A stretch of DNA of 64,000 nucleotides from Humulus lupulus (lineage: Eukaryota; Streptophyta; Magnoliopsida; Rosales; Cannabaceae): the NCBI RefSeq assembly GCF_963169125.1, contig NC_084795.1, forward strand, positions 143,009,766 through 143,073,765, in the 5' to 3' direction. The notes under the pieces were generated by a model, which worked only from the letters and a program-made list of their open reading frames with translations, made no database searches and was not told where the DNA came from. The position numbers and the translations under genes were made by a program. Shown here one piece after another: positions 43,866 to 56,347 of the stretch (position 1 is its first letter; each line of letters begins with the position of its first letter).

Positions 43866-46130
43866 GGAAGATGATATTGATACAAGATTAGGAGAAGACA
43901 TGTCTGAGCTCCAAGCATTGGAATAGCTCGAGGAAGTCAACATCGACCTAGAAGTTCCTTCAAGGGTGGTAAAGGTGGGGAAAAATCTTGGAACCAAGAG
44001 GAAGAAGGATCTGGTCGAGTTTTTGAAAAACAACCTTGATGTCTTCGCCTCCTCCCATGAAGATATGGTGGGAATCAATCCGAATGTAATACTGCATACT
44101 CTAAATTTGGAAAGGAATGTGCCCACAAAGTCACAAAAACGAAGGCTTCTGGGGAGTGAACAATCAGAAGCTTTAAAAGAAGAAGTGGCTCGCCTACTTA
44201 AGTGTGGGTTTATCAGGGAAGCAAAGTATCCAACCTTGGTTGCTAACCCTGCTTTGGTCCCAAAACCCAATGGAAAGTGGAGAACTTGTATTGACTTCTA
44301 AAATCTCAATAAGGCCTGTCCTAAGGATTGTGTTCCACTACCCCGAATAGATTAGTTGGTAGACGCGACAGTTAATCACGAGCTCATGTCTTTCATTGGC
44401 GCATATTCTGGATACAACCAGATCGTGATGAACCCTATAGACTAAGAGCACACCAGTTTCATGGCTAAGCATAATGTATACTGCTACAAATTTATGCCAT
44501 TCGCGCTAAAGAATGCCGATACAACGTACCAACGGCTGGTCAACAAAATGTTTGTTAACCAAATCGAGAAAACACATGGAAATGTATGTCGATGATATGC
44601 TCATTAAATCAGAGACTGCCATTAACCATGTATCCGACCTGGAAGAATGTTTTAGTGTGCTCAGGAAGTATGACATGAAGCTAAACCCCTAGAAGGGTAC
44701 CTTTCGGGTTTCATCGGGAAAGTTTCTGGACTTCATAGTCAACATGAGGGGGATAGTGATGAACCTAGAGAAGATCACATCGTTACTAGAAATTCCTTCG
44801 TCTAGGTCACGTAAAGAAGTACAGAGCTTAATTAGAAAGGTGGTGGCCTTAAACTTCTTCGTTTCAAAGTCCACTGACATGTGTCTCCCTTTTTACAATT
44901 TGCTCAGGGGAAACAAAAAGTTTGAGTGGACCAAAGAATGCGAACAAGCATTTTGAGATCTGAAAACTCACCTAGTTAAACCCCCCATACTATCAAAACT
45001 GGCAATTGGAGAATGCTTGCTCCTATACCTAGCTATGACATAAAATTTGGTCAGCGCCGCATTAATTTGAGAGAAAAATCAGGCGTAGAAACCGGTGTAC
45101 TACATGAGTAAATGACTTCTCAGAGCTAAGTTCTGATATCCTTTAATAGAAAAACTCACGTTTTGCTTGATCTTGGCCTCAAGAAAACTCAAGCCGTACT
45201 TCAAGTCCCACACCATCCACGTCTTAACCAATCAACGTTTAAGGCATGTCTTGCAAAAGCATGAAACATCAAGACATCTGCTTAAGTGGGCCATCAAACC
45301 TAGCCAGTTTCGGAAATAGTATATGCCACACACAACAATCAAGAGTAACGCGCTCGCTGAAATTGTGACCGAATGCACAGGTTTTCAGGACAAGCCAATA
45401 AGAGAACCAGTGCAAGAGTAGTGGAAAATCTTCGTTGATGGATCATCCAATGAGAACGGATCTAGAGGTGGGATAATTTTGATCTCATGTGAGGGGCATC
45501 AATTCCATACAGCCCTAAGGTTTGGGTTCGAAGCATCCAACAATGAGGTAGAGTACGAAGCTCTATTCATAGGGATAAGAGTGGCGAAAGAACTAAAAGC
45601 AAAGTCGATTCAATGTTATAGTGATTCCCGGCTCGTGGTTAATTAGATATTAGGGAGATATCAAGCTCATGGTATCAAAATAACGGCTTACCTAGCTAAG
45701 GTTAAAGTTGAGTTGTCAGAGTTTGAGTTCTGCTCCCTTGAGCAGGTACCCTGCGAGTAGAATTCCAATGCTAATGATTTATCCCGACTTGCCACCACCA
45801 AAGAGGTGGATACACTAAACGTAATCCTGGAGGAGTTCCTTTTAAAACCAAGCATAACGGAGGAACTGGTTGAGGTCGGAGTGATTGACACAAAACCAAC
45901 CTGGATAACCCCCATGGTGGGGTGCCTCACAACTATTAAACTACCAGACGACCGAAAGGATGCCAGAAAATTGCTATACAAAGCCCAACGGTATGTTATG
46001 GTTGAGGGAATTTTATACTGACGAGGGCATTTGGTGCACCTTCTGCGGTGTGTTCTACCTGAGGAAGCACAGATTATCCTATAGGAGATACATGAAGGCT
46101 TTTGCGGAGACCATGCTGGGGGTAAAAATT
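43866..46130 (+). pseudogene. Tat-3 reverse transcriptase and RNase H, many stops
   Basis: The RT shows LVPKPNGKWRTCIDF, NLNKACPKDC, AYSGYNQIVMNP and the active site YVDDM at 44585-44599, reached after a frame change near 44570. The RNase H has IFVDGSSNENGS near 45440 and CYSDSRLVVN near 45620. More than a dozen stops interrupt it. Most are TAG or TGA where Tat-1 or Tat-2 has Gln (CAG), Arg (CGA) or Trp (TGG). It is inactive. Confidence 0.85.
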
Positions 46131-47133
46131 TAGCTCTTAAGATATTGAGATAGGGTTATTTTTGGCCTACACTAAAAAAGAACCGATCTCGTACGTACAG
46201 AAATGCGACAAGTGCCAACGCTTTGCCACAATTACAAGGCCTGTGCCCCTTGAGTTTACCATGATCTCATACCATGGCCAATTGCAGTATGGGGAATTAA
46301 CTTGATTGATTCATTACTGACGGGAGAAGGAGGAGTTCGCTATGTAATTTTTGCCATCGACTACTTTAAGAAGTGGGTCAAGGCCGAGACCCTGGTGACC
46401 ATCACCTCGAAGAGAGTCCTTGATTTTGTCATGAAGAACATCATATGTCGTTTTGGGCTCCCGAAGAAGTTCGTGTCTGACAATGGAACTCAGTTCGATA
46501 GCGATCCCTTCACAAGCTTTTGTGAGAAATACGACATAACCAAAAGTTTGTCTTCAGTGGCGTATCCGCAAGATAATGGGCAGGTTGAGGCTATAAATAA
46601 AACCCTAAAGGCGAGCATAAAGAAGCGACTAGATGAAGCCAAAGGATTGTGGCCAGAGCAGCTATCGCAAGTACGTTAGGCCTATAGGAGCTCACATTGC
46701 ACCTTCATGGGGCATACACCATTCTCTTTGACCTTGGGAAATGAGTCTATGCTCCCAGTTGAAGAACTAGTGACGACACATAGACTGAAAACCTTCATTC
46801 ATGATCGAAATAATGAATTACTCAATGCATCTCTAGATCTGATCGAGGAAAAATGGGAAGAGTCACAATTACAGCTCGCCCATTATCAGCATAAAATCAC
46901 TCATTACTTTAACTCGAAGGTAAAAGGCCTTAGACTCAGACTCGGTGATTTAGTGCTTTGAAGGTTGTTTTTGGAGAGTAAAGGTCCCAAAGGTGTATTG
47001 GGAAAGAATTGGGAAGGACCATACCAAATCATGGAAATGTTATGAGAGGGAACATTCAAACTAGCTTGGTTAAGTGGAGAGTTGGTCCCACAGACCTGAA
47101 ACACCTTACATCTTAAAACAAACTATCAGTAGT
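46131..47133 (+). pseudogene. Tat-3 integrase, broken
   Basis: The zinc region has CDKCQRFATI near 46205-46235 and the core has VSDNGTQFDSDPF near 46475 and NGQVEAINKTL near 46575. The C-terminal part has HYFNSKVKGLRLRLGDLVL and ends in a KTNYQ-like tail near 47130. A TAG at 46677-46679 replaces the Trp seen in Tat-2, and other stops follow. Confidence 0.88.
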
Positions 47134-47509
47134 AGGAAGACTTGGTTAAATTTTTTTCCCGTGTAAGGCTTATTTATAAAGGCCATTTTCTTTAAATAGC
47201 ACTAGATTTCTACGTAATTAAAACATAGAACCAATATTTTTATCTTATTCTTGTGATGTATCACACACTCATTTTGTAAAAGTGACTTAGAATATCCATA
47301 AATTCGAATGGCTTGGGGGGCATATAATCCTCAAAGTGCTTTTAAAAGTATTTAACATATTTGGATAAAATTCGAAACATAGAATTTGGAACATTAATTA
47401 TTCAATGGCTTTTTAAAGCTCGAATTTAAAAGCAATTAGAAATAGGAAATAAGTTAGAAGAATTCAAAAGAAAAAAATAAAAACCTAGAAGTCAAGTACG
47501 GAATCCTGG
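47134..47509. other. Noncoding 3' region of Tat-3
   Basis: AT-rich sequence between pol and the tandem repeats. No gene or motif is seen. Confidence 0.6.
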
Positions 47510-47775
47510 ATACAACAAGGTCTGAGGCCTGATTCCTAACAGGTATGACTCTATTAAGCAAACAAACTCATAGGCATAACCAGGTCTGAGACCTGATTCC
47601 TAACAGGTATCACACTATTAAGCAGACAAACTCCTGAAAATAACCAAGTCTGAGACCTGATTCCTAACAGGTATGACACTATTATGCAGACAAACTCCTG
47701 GACATAACCATGTCCGAGACCTGATTCCTAAAAGGTATAACGCTATTAGGCGAGAAAAATCTTGGGTATAACCAC
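47510..47775. repeat. 64-bp tandem repeat array in the 3' region of Tat-3
   Basis: CCTGATTCC recurs at 47528, 47592, 47656 and 47720, exactly 64 bp apart. Each unit contains TAACCAGGTCTGAG, CTAACAGGTATGAC and CTATTAAGCA. There are four units and a partial fifth. The unit is unrelated by eye to the 122-bp repeat of Tat-1. Confidence 0.95.
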
Positions 47776-47989
47776 AATTTGACCATAATTGTTTTTTCAA
47801 GCCATTAGAAACCTATCTCAATTATAAGCAAGACAAGTTAATAGATTAAGGGAAACAAAAATAGATCATAAAAATAACGTGTATGATTATCATGAGGAGA
47901 AATAACCTCGATCTAAGCCCGAAGGCAATTATTTCAGTGAGCAAAATTAAAAAAAAAAAGGAATAAGGAAAAAGACGAGGTCACACTAA

Positions 47990-50619
47990 AACATCACTGA
48001 GCTCTGGAAACTTGCTCATGTGATGACACCTCTTCACCATCCCCTTTGGTAGCCCCAAAAGCATTCGCGGTCTCGTAGGGCTCTTGTGAGAATCGGCTCT
48101 GAAACTTGGCAAGATAACACCCCAAAGGTCTGGCTCCATAAAGGAGAAATCCCTTCCAAGTTATAAGCCTAGCACCCATAGATCATCCCCTCCAGGGCAT
48201 TCATTAATTCAGCAAAGTCTAGCTTCACCTTCTCAGCATTTTCCTTGGCTCTGGCCTCAACCTCGAAGAGCTTGTTCGTTAGCATATCGACATCCTCAAG
48301 TTTCTTGTTGATCTCGGCCTGCAGCTGATCTCGTCATTGCTCACCTCAACAACTTGGTACTTAGCTATCCGCTCATTCTCCTGAGATGCGGCCAGAGCGG
48401 CCTTGAGCTACTCTCTTTTAGCTCGGAGTCGAGCGATGCCACAGAGTTGGGCTAAAGCAGACTACAAAAGAAAGACGCAAGACATGATTAGCTCGCAAAA
48501 GTACAAAAAAAAATGGAAATGCAATAGGAGGAAGAAAGATGACTCACAGTGTGGTTTATTCCCAAGGTGGACTCCAAAACATCCCCAGGGGAACGCTCCT
48601 CCATGTCCCTCAGGTCCTTAACGTTCGCTTGATAGGCGTGACCCACCATATGGTTTTCTATGTCGCATACGGTTCCTAAGAGCGCTTTTGGGATCCTTGC
48701 TAGCTCGAGGGGTTTGATTGGGATCTGAACAGAGGGGACTTCGCCTTGAACAACTTGATGAACCAGAGTAGGTTCATTGTGAGGAAGAGGTGGAGGAGCC
48801 TCAAGAATGGTAACTGTAATTTCCAGAGCTGGTGGTTGCATTTACTGTTGCTGTTTCTAGCGTAGCTGGCACCTTTATCATTTACAGGAGATTCAGTGGC
48901 AGCTCCGGATTTTGAGGCACTCTTTTTTGATATTCTCGCCTTCTTGATTACGGGTCCAACTCCAACCCCATAAGACTTAAAGGCGCCCTTCAGGTCCATA
49001 TCTTCACCTGCAAAGGGACGAGCAAAAAATTTGAATACCATAAATAGTTAGTCAAAGTAATGCAAGGAAAAGAATAGAGCAAGAACCCTACCCTCCGAGC
49101 TAGAGGAGGAAACTATATGATCGACTCTGGGTTACGAACCGAAGTGGGTAAAACCTTTAACTAATGGACTATCAAAGGAGGAGGGACTCTAATATTATTT
49201 TTGGGTCCGACGGGGTTTAGGCTCTTCATCCGAGCTGGACTCATGTACGGTCTGCCTAATACCTGGGGAAAACACACCCTGATGAAGGGAAGGCCACAAC
49301 AAAAGATTGGTACCGTACTCCTAAAAAATGGTGGACCAAAAGTGAAGGGTGTTGTCTACCACTATTGTACACCTAGGATAGCGATGGTCATGGAATACAA
49401 ATAAGTGATCCACACATTGGAGGAGGGTCGTGTTCAGATCCGGGTCAACCTGATGTCAACTCATGAGCTATCGTGGATTGAACCGAACTAGCCTAAAACT
49501 GGCAGTTGCTCAGTTTAATTCTCTATAAAGGTACCTTTGCCAGAAGTACTAGCTGTTGCCCCTGATTCATCTCGGTCTACGTCAGGATGTTGCCCATCAT
49601 CAGGTACCTTTTGTTTGCGTACCAGCTGCGCGACTTCTTCGTCCTCGGTGTCTTCGACGACAGGGAGGACTTCCTAAGGAGGAGGGAGTCGGGGGGGAGG
49701 ACCTCGAGCTCTAATGGCCAGTGTCTGATCATTCTTGATCAGTTTGCAGAACACCATGGTAGCATCATTAACTACCATCTGGAACTCTTTCTCCTTGGCA
49801 GGGATACAAGACAGCGTCTCATACTGACCTCCAAGGGTCTCTGATCGGCTAGTTCTCTTGTATATTGATGAGCAAAATAAATACTCAATTAGAATATCTC
49901 TAAGCTCAATCAATAAGAAATTCAAGTACAAAATCAGAAGAGCTATGAAACTTACGAGGTCGGTTGAAATACTGATGGGTGCAGTTCTTGAACCCGTTTG
50001 ACATGAAGAAGTAATCCTTGTAGTCACTCGGGTGGCTAGGGAGGTCAATGAGGGAGGCCATATTGGGGAATCTGGTGAGGTAGTAGAAACCTTAATGTCG
50101 CCCTTTCTGTTCGGGGTTGGCTTTGAGGCAAAAGAAGTACATGATATCGACAAGAGTGGAGACCTCCCATTCATGTTTTAAAAACAAATACTTCAACCCT
50201 GCCAGAAGCCAATATGAATTGAGGGGAAGCTGGAATGGCGCCAGCTCGACATAGTTCAGGAAATCTATGAAGTACTGGTCCAGTAGGAGAAAGGCACCTA
50301 CGTTCAAGTGCTCGTCACTCCAGGCCCTGAAGTCATCCTGGAGTGGACTGCAGCTCTGTTCTCCTTTCAGCGGAGGTCAGGCAACGAGGCCCTTAGACCC
50401 CAATTCGATCCCATGGCTCAGCAAGATCTTGTTCACTTTGTCCTGGGTCTTTATTCGGGATTTGATGCTTTCAGCCTCAAAGAAGGTGTTAGGGTAAATT
50501 ACGATATCCCTATCAACCAATGGGCCAAAGTGGGGAATAGGGGTCTCAAGCGCGATCTGCTTTCCATGACTCTTGATTTGAGAAGAGGAGCTTGCGATCA
50601 TTTTATTTTTATGGGCCAT
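47990..50619 (-). pseudogene. Antisense ORF of Tat-3, several exons, decayed
   Basis: ATG at 50619 (MAHKNKMIASSSS) starts an exon with the PF04195-like segment FIDFLNYVELAPFQLPLNSY (near 50270-50200) and an exon end at a GTAAGT donor near 49957. Downstream exons follow (RTSRSETLGGQYETLS near 49860; DLRDMEERSPGDVLESTLG near 48610-48555). An 86-bp intron at 48462-48547 precedes a last, coiled-coil exon (ALAQLCGIARLRAKRE). The order and domains match the Tat-2 antisense gene. Stops (for example in the exon after 50400) show that it is dead. Confidence 0.7.
48462..48547 (-). other. Intron of the Tat-3 antisense ORF
   Basis: Minus-strand donor CACT|GTGAGTC and acceptor TTTTGTAG|TC. 86 bp, phase 0, at the same protein position as in Tat-1 and Tat-2. 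Confidence 0.7.
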
Positions 50620-51614
50620 GATCTAGCTTGCCTGACAATCAAAGCAGCCTGTTAGAGGGGACCTAATACAAAACCTTTCTACGACGATAAAGGTACGACG
50701 ACCTAAGACAATACCTAAGGGTTTGAATTTGATTTATTCAATTTAAAAAATATACCCGTGCTAAGTCATCTCCTAGCAACAATGCGCGTATCAACGCGTG
50801 TTCAGTAGCCACACGCTGTTAATTCGAAAAATCCCCTGATACTAAGGGATTCGTGTGTCAGACCCATTTCCTTTTTGAAGGTGGTGTAATGCAAAACCGC
50901 TCGGGGAATCGTAACCCTTAAGCTACCCAGAACGAAACCTAGAATCCCTTAAATTTCTACATATAAACAGGCAACCCTCCTTCAAAACCCAAAAAATTAC
51001 CCATTTTTTGCCTAGAAAACCCTTAAATTTCTACATATAAACATGCAACCATCGTGCTTTTTGGGCCTATCAAAAACCCCTATCAAACTTGAACGTACCT
51101 TAAGTAAGAAACTATACTGGAAATTTCAAAAAACTTACTGGAAAATAAGAGGGAGAAATTTAAACCACGTATAGGAATACTTACAGTTCAGATGGTTGAT
51201 CGAGGGAAATGGTGATAACATTGACGATAGTTGCCTGAGAGCTTCTAAGGAATGGGAGGATGCCAAAGGTTTCTGAAAGTTATTTAAGAAGTAAAAGGAA
51301 TTTTTTTGAATGAGAAGGTAGTAAGGTTCATGTTTGTTCCTCCTATTTATACGTAAACTTCAGGAACCAATATGAGACACTCGATTAGGTTAGTTCAGGA
51401 TCCAAAGACCAAGATTAAATGACCCCTGCGGCAACAAAAAGTTGTCAGGATAGTTGTCAAAGTACTCGAAATCTGAACAAGTACCTATTACAGACGGACA
51501 CGTGTTTAACACTTAAGTAGTGGGTGGGCACGATTTCACATAACAGAAGCCTAGAATCCCCTACTGTGCATATCAGAAGTGACACCATACACGATCACGA
51601 GCTTGGGGGGAAAA
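50620..51614 (-). other. Noncoding region and PPT of Tat-3
   Basis: Corresponds to the promoter and 5'UTR side of the antisense ORF. No clear TATA box was found as in Tat-2. It ends with the purine tract TTGGGGGGAAAA just before the 3' LTR (about 51603-51614). Confidence 0.6.
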
Positions 51615-52384
51615 AGTTGTACACCAAAATAAACACGAAATGAATCACTCAGTTCAGGGTACAGATGGTAGATAAGCGCATGATGAAAGCGCATAGGTAG
51701 AACACCTAGCTAACTCTGGCATGAGTAGTTCAAGTCAAACTTGGTAGTATGACAACCAGATAATCTCCAGGTTGCCTATTGCGCTAATAACCTAGTTCGA
51801 GATGCATGATGACTAGATCTCCTTCTAGGTACTTTGAACTTATCCCATGTCAAGTTCCATTAGCTCTTCGACATCCAGCTAGGGGGAAGTGTCCCGCTCG
51901 CAAAAGCCTAATTCTGTTGCACAATGAAGGATCCCAAAAGACTTGGAGATTCCTTATACACTCATTAATACCCAGACTGTATTACATATTTATTACCTGA
52001 GATAACAGATGTCAATTCCATAGGCAATCATATCCCTATGTAAATGGGATATTATTCTGATTGATTATTTACCATATTTATGCACGCAGTTACCCTAAGA
52101 TGTCAAGAAAAACCCACTATAAATATCAGGGGAATGGATAGGAAAAGGGATGACTTTCTGATATACTGAAACTTTGCTAAAATTGTAAGAAACTATTTCA
52201 TTCATAGTCCAAAAGAGATTAATAATATTGTCTCGTGGACTAGGTGGATTTTAACCAATGAACCACGTTAAAGTATGAGTATTTGAAGTATTGTTCATTT
52301 GATTAATTATGGTTTAGTAAAAGAGCACTAATATCACGGTTGTCAGATTTCTTAATCTACTGTTGGTGAAAAACTTCATCAACA
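51615..52384 (+). repeat. 3' LTR of Tat-3
   Basis: 770 bp, ending CATCAACA. The first base has changed (AGTTGTAC instead of TGTTGTAC). The duplication CTCTC follows at 52385-52389. Confidence 0.93.
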
Positions 52385-52389
52385 CTCTC

Positions 52390-54094
52390 CTTTGAAGTTA
52401 TATTTGATTTTGTATACCCATTTGCAGCCAATGGTTTGTTGACCTTGAGGGAGGGAGACTATAGTCCATGTGTTGTTGGCATCCAAGGCTTTTAGTTAAT
52501 TTTGCATAGCTTTCTGCCATTCTATTTTAGTAGAGGCGACAGAGTAATTTTTTGGTTCTAAAATGCTATTTGCAACTAGGATTGCAGCCTTGAATGATTG
52601 TCACTATTTGTCATAAGATAAAAAATTGGAATGGGGTGTGAAGTGGATGGTACCGTGGCTTTGTACTGGTAGATGTAGTCTTTGAAATGGGCTGGTTTAT
52701 GAATGTTTCTACCATATTTTGAAGTTGCTAGAGCTTCTGTGGAAGGCTTCTTTGTTTGAGATGTGGCTAGTGGAAGTGTCGTGGCATCTGTATTTAGTTC
52801 AGATGTAGATGAGATGGACTGTGTCATGTCTTGTGGATCTGCAATGAAACTTTTATGTAGAGTAGCAGGGGATGCATTTGGAGATGTAGAACATGCATTC
52901 AAGTTAGAACTTGGCAAGATAGATTGAGAAATTTTTTTGTCAATTTCTGAACTAGTAATTATAGTCTGAAGTGGGAATATTTTTTCATAAAAGATAACAT
53001 CACGTGAATGGAAAATTTGATTAGTTTCAATGTCAAGAAAATTGTATGCTTTCATACGATAAGGATATCCAATAAAGATACAAACTCTTGAGTGAGGGTA
53101 AAGTTTATGTCTCTTGCTATCAAGAGTGGAAGCATATGCTAGGTATCCTATGTTTCTTAAATGGTCATAATTTGGAGCTTTATTGTGCAATAATTCAAAT
53201 GAAGTTTTGAATTGAAACAACCTAGATTGTTTTCGATTTATTAAATAAACAGAAGTTTGAATAAGGTAGGTCCAATATGCTAAAGAAATGTTTGATTGGA
53301 AACATAGTGTTGCAACTACATTTAAGATATGTTGATGTTTTCTCTCCACAACTGAATTTTGTTGTGGCGTTCAACACATGAGTTATATTGTATGATGCCT
53401 TTTGAGGCAAATAAAGATGTTAAATTAAGCTATTTAGTATTATCGGTACCGACCGATTTAATGCTTATGGAGAACCGATTGCTTATCAAAGTTATGAACT
53501 TTGGTATTTCTTTTTGGGCTTCACCTTTAGTTTTCAGCATGTATAATCAAGTAAATCTTCTTGCAACATCAACAATGCTTAAAAAATATTTATATCCTTC
53601 AATACTTAAGACATGAAAATGTCCCCATATGTCAAGATGTATCAAATCAAAAGGATAAGGAGCAAAATTTTTATTAGAGATAAAGTGTAATCTTTTTTTT
53701 TTGTTGGGAAAATGACAAATGGAGCAAGGAATAGAAGAATTTATAGAATCTGAAACTTGTAAACCTTTATTGATATTTGAAGTGATTAACAGACGGATGA
53801 CCAAGGTGTGAATGCCATTGATCAACATTATTAAAATTGTTAAACAAGACAAGTTTTGAAGGAATAGAGCAAACTTTTGTTAGAATATAGAGATTGTGGA
53901 GCTTTTTAGCAGTCCTAATTGTGATGTGTCGAATGGGATCCTGTATTGAACATTCATTGGAGTTAAAAACAAAGATATTAGAAGTGTTGTTGGGTAAGTG
54001 AGTGATAGACAGATTAAATTGGAATTGGGGAACATTTAAGACATTATATAATGATATATGTTCATTAATATGAATGGTTCTATGGGAATTTTAT
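52390..54094 (-). pseudogene. Copia B integrase and start of RT
   Basis: Continues copia B pol to the right of Tat-3. Integrase signs: the late zinc ligands CSICHFPNKKKRLHF near 53740, DLIHLDIWG with the first catalytic Asp near 53640, and [14 protein letters not shown] near 53330, the conserved copia block after the catalytic Glu. A Ser/Thr-rich linker then leads to KTTSTSTK and the RT. Multiple stops. It ends at the F solo LTR, whose duplication is TTTAT (54090-54094). Confidence 0.88.
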
Positions 54095-56347
54095 TGTAAC
54101 GCCCTGGCTACCCCAGAACAGTTACGGTGAACGGTGGACCGGAAATTTGACTCATTGCCTGAGTCCTTTGGTCAAAAACGTGCTCTAGGTGTGATTAACA
54201 GGCTAAGGTATAAAACCAATAAAAAGGAAATGAAGATTTTATTACAAACTGCTCTGCAGAGCTAAACAAAACATTTACAAGTGGTTCTCAGTACAAAAAG
54301 GTCACTATAGTTGTAAAGTTACAATCCCGCCGACCTAAGCGGCAAAAATAGGGTAAACCCCCTAGTTCCTCTGAGAACTCCTTGGCCGTGGTGGTCAAGC
54401 GGCCGCATATGTACACAACACCACATCAGCTCTCCACTCAAGGCTAGGTGAGCTTTTCTTTCCCTTTACCTGCACCACATAGCACCCATGAGCCAAAGCC
54501 CAGCAAGAAAACATAACACTTTCATAAACATTATCAAACGATTATCATTATAACCATACTGAGCATAAAGCTTTAAACAAATGAGTGAATATCACATGAG
54601 GTCCTGATAAACCACACTGAGTGACTGACAGGCAAGTCACTAATTCAAATGGAAGAGTGGCTGTTAGCTAAGCCACTAGCCTTCAACAGGTTCTGGTAAA
54701 CCATACTGAGTGACTGACAAGCACGTCACTGTTTTCAAATGGGAGAGTAGCTGCTAAGTAAGCCACTAGCCTCTAAGCGCTTATTTCAATCATCGACCCT
54801 CGGGGTCGGTCTGGCATGAATGCTCTTTGAGTCATTCAATGCTAATAGACGATTAGATCAAATCTTATTGGCTTGTGTAACACATGCTAAGGCCGTCCTG
54901 ACTAATGAGTCAGCTCAACGTGATCAGTGCCCAGTACCAGTGCCGAACCTGACTAATAAGTCAGTACCACGCACAAGTGAGCAACATATGCTAAGCATTC
55001 TATATTCAATCCATGTCCATATTCTCACAATCAACATGCCTCATGAACATCCATGCATGTCACACTTGGGGTGCAGTTCTCTTACCTTTGATTCGAGCTA
55101 GAATGAACAAAAGAACGACCCTTGAGAACGGTTTAGCTTTTAGTCCTTTAGCGGTCACCTAAACACAACACATATGGGATACCATCAATAATCAAGATAA
55201 TCAAGGGCTCTCAAACCATTATCTAGCCTCCAAGAGATCAATCCAAACTAATCCAAATAGCAAGGACACTCCCGAGGCCTAAAACTAGGTTCCCGGGGTC
55301 AAAACGAGCAAACGGGGCAAAAACAGGGCAAGGGCTACGGCCCTAGCACCTTGGGCCGCGGCCCCCAGTGTTCTATGAGGCAAGGGCTGCGGCGCCCTCC
55401 ATCAAGGGCCGCAGCGCCCAGCAAGCACAAATTCCTGACACCTGCTTCATCGAACTAGGGCCGCGGCCCCCAACCCTGGGCCATTCCCAAATGCGTTTCT
55501 AACACTCCAAAGCCTCCAAAAACACACCTAAACATACCCCAATCATCAAAACAAATTTCCCAAGCTTTCCCATGCATCAAAACCCTCAAAACCCAAGGCT
55601 CGAACGAACCGAAAACTCAACAATTCACAAAATCAATTCAAAGCTTAGAAACTCGGAAAAACTCAAAACTTAAACTTCGATTACCTTCAATTGGGTTGTT
55701 TTCCATCGAATCCTTCGATTAAGAAGCTTCTAATCTTCCCTAGGATCGCTATGCCTCGATCCTCACTCGATTCCGACTCCTAGAACTCAAGATTTCGTCA
55801 AAAAGGCTTAAACGGTAAAACAGACTTTGAAAAGGGAGAACGGAAGGTTTTCTTATTGTATGTTCTATTTGATAAGATACTTCAAACTTAAGTAACCTCA
55901 AATAAAACCTAATGATCAGGGTCCCGAAAACACCCCCGAGGACATTATAGTCAAAACCTCCAAAATTTCACCCTGATATCAAATATTTCCAATTTATCAT
56001 CAAATGAACATTTCTATTACCCCAAAATTGACCCCATTATGGTAAAACCGCTAATCCACTAAAAATAACCGTCTCATGTTCAATAGCTCGAATATATCTC
56101 CATAATAATGGAATCTCATTCACAAATCAAGTTATGCACCCAAATACACAAATTACCCTCAACGGGCCAAATTACCATCACACCCCTGCAATAGGAGATA
56201 TGGACTCACATGCATGCATTTCACATCATATCATAATATAATCAACATATACATGCATTTATCAATTAATCACATAATGAAACAAATATGGCCCTCCCGC
56301 CCTACTATTCATGCCGTTAAACTCATCGGAGAATTCAGGGCATTACA
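54095..56347 (-). mobile_element. Family F solo LTR (2253 bp)
   Basis: TGTAACGCCCTGG ... CAGGGCATTACA on the plus strand, flanked by perfect TTTAT duplications (54090-54094, 56348-56352). It splits the copia B protease. It carries an 89-bp tandem duplication (about 54600-54775), GC-rich palindromic words GGGCCGCGGCCC (about 55330-55480) and the CTTGCTGGGC block on the minus strand near 54470-54520. It has no coding region. Confidence 0.93.
54600..54777 (-). repeat. 89-bp tandem duplication in the F solo LTR
   Basis: ACTGAGTGACTGACA occurs at 54616 and 54705, and AAGCCACTAGCCT closes each copy. It lies in the same LTR zone as the 42-bp units of family E and as short GGGAACGGCGAAG repeats in the F copy at about 63395-63425. 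Confidence 0.8.

Larger units (their letters stand above)
37522..52384 (+). mobile_element. Tat-3: Ty3/gypsy Tat-like element (14,863 bp with insertions)
   Basis: Two 770-bp LTRs (37522-38291 and 51615-52384) with perfect duplication CTCTC at 37517-37521 and 52385-52389. Plus-strand order: LTR, primer site, gag, pol ending at 47133, 64-bp repeats, an opposite-strand ORF, PPT, LTR. It carries an inverted protease-RT fragment and a family E solo LTR, and has lost its protease active site. The LTRs differ at many more sites than those of Tat-2, so it is clearly older. It interrupts the pol of copia B. Confidence 0.96.

Noticed and set aside
47510..47775. 64-bp repeats as a CRISPR-like or regulatory array
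   Set aside because: The whole 64-bp unit is repeated, there are no unique spacers, and it lies in the 3' region of a Tat element.
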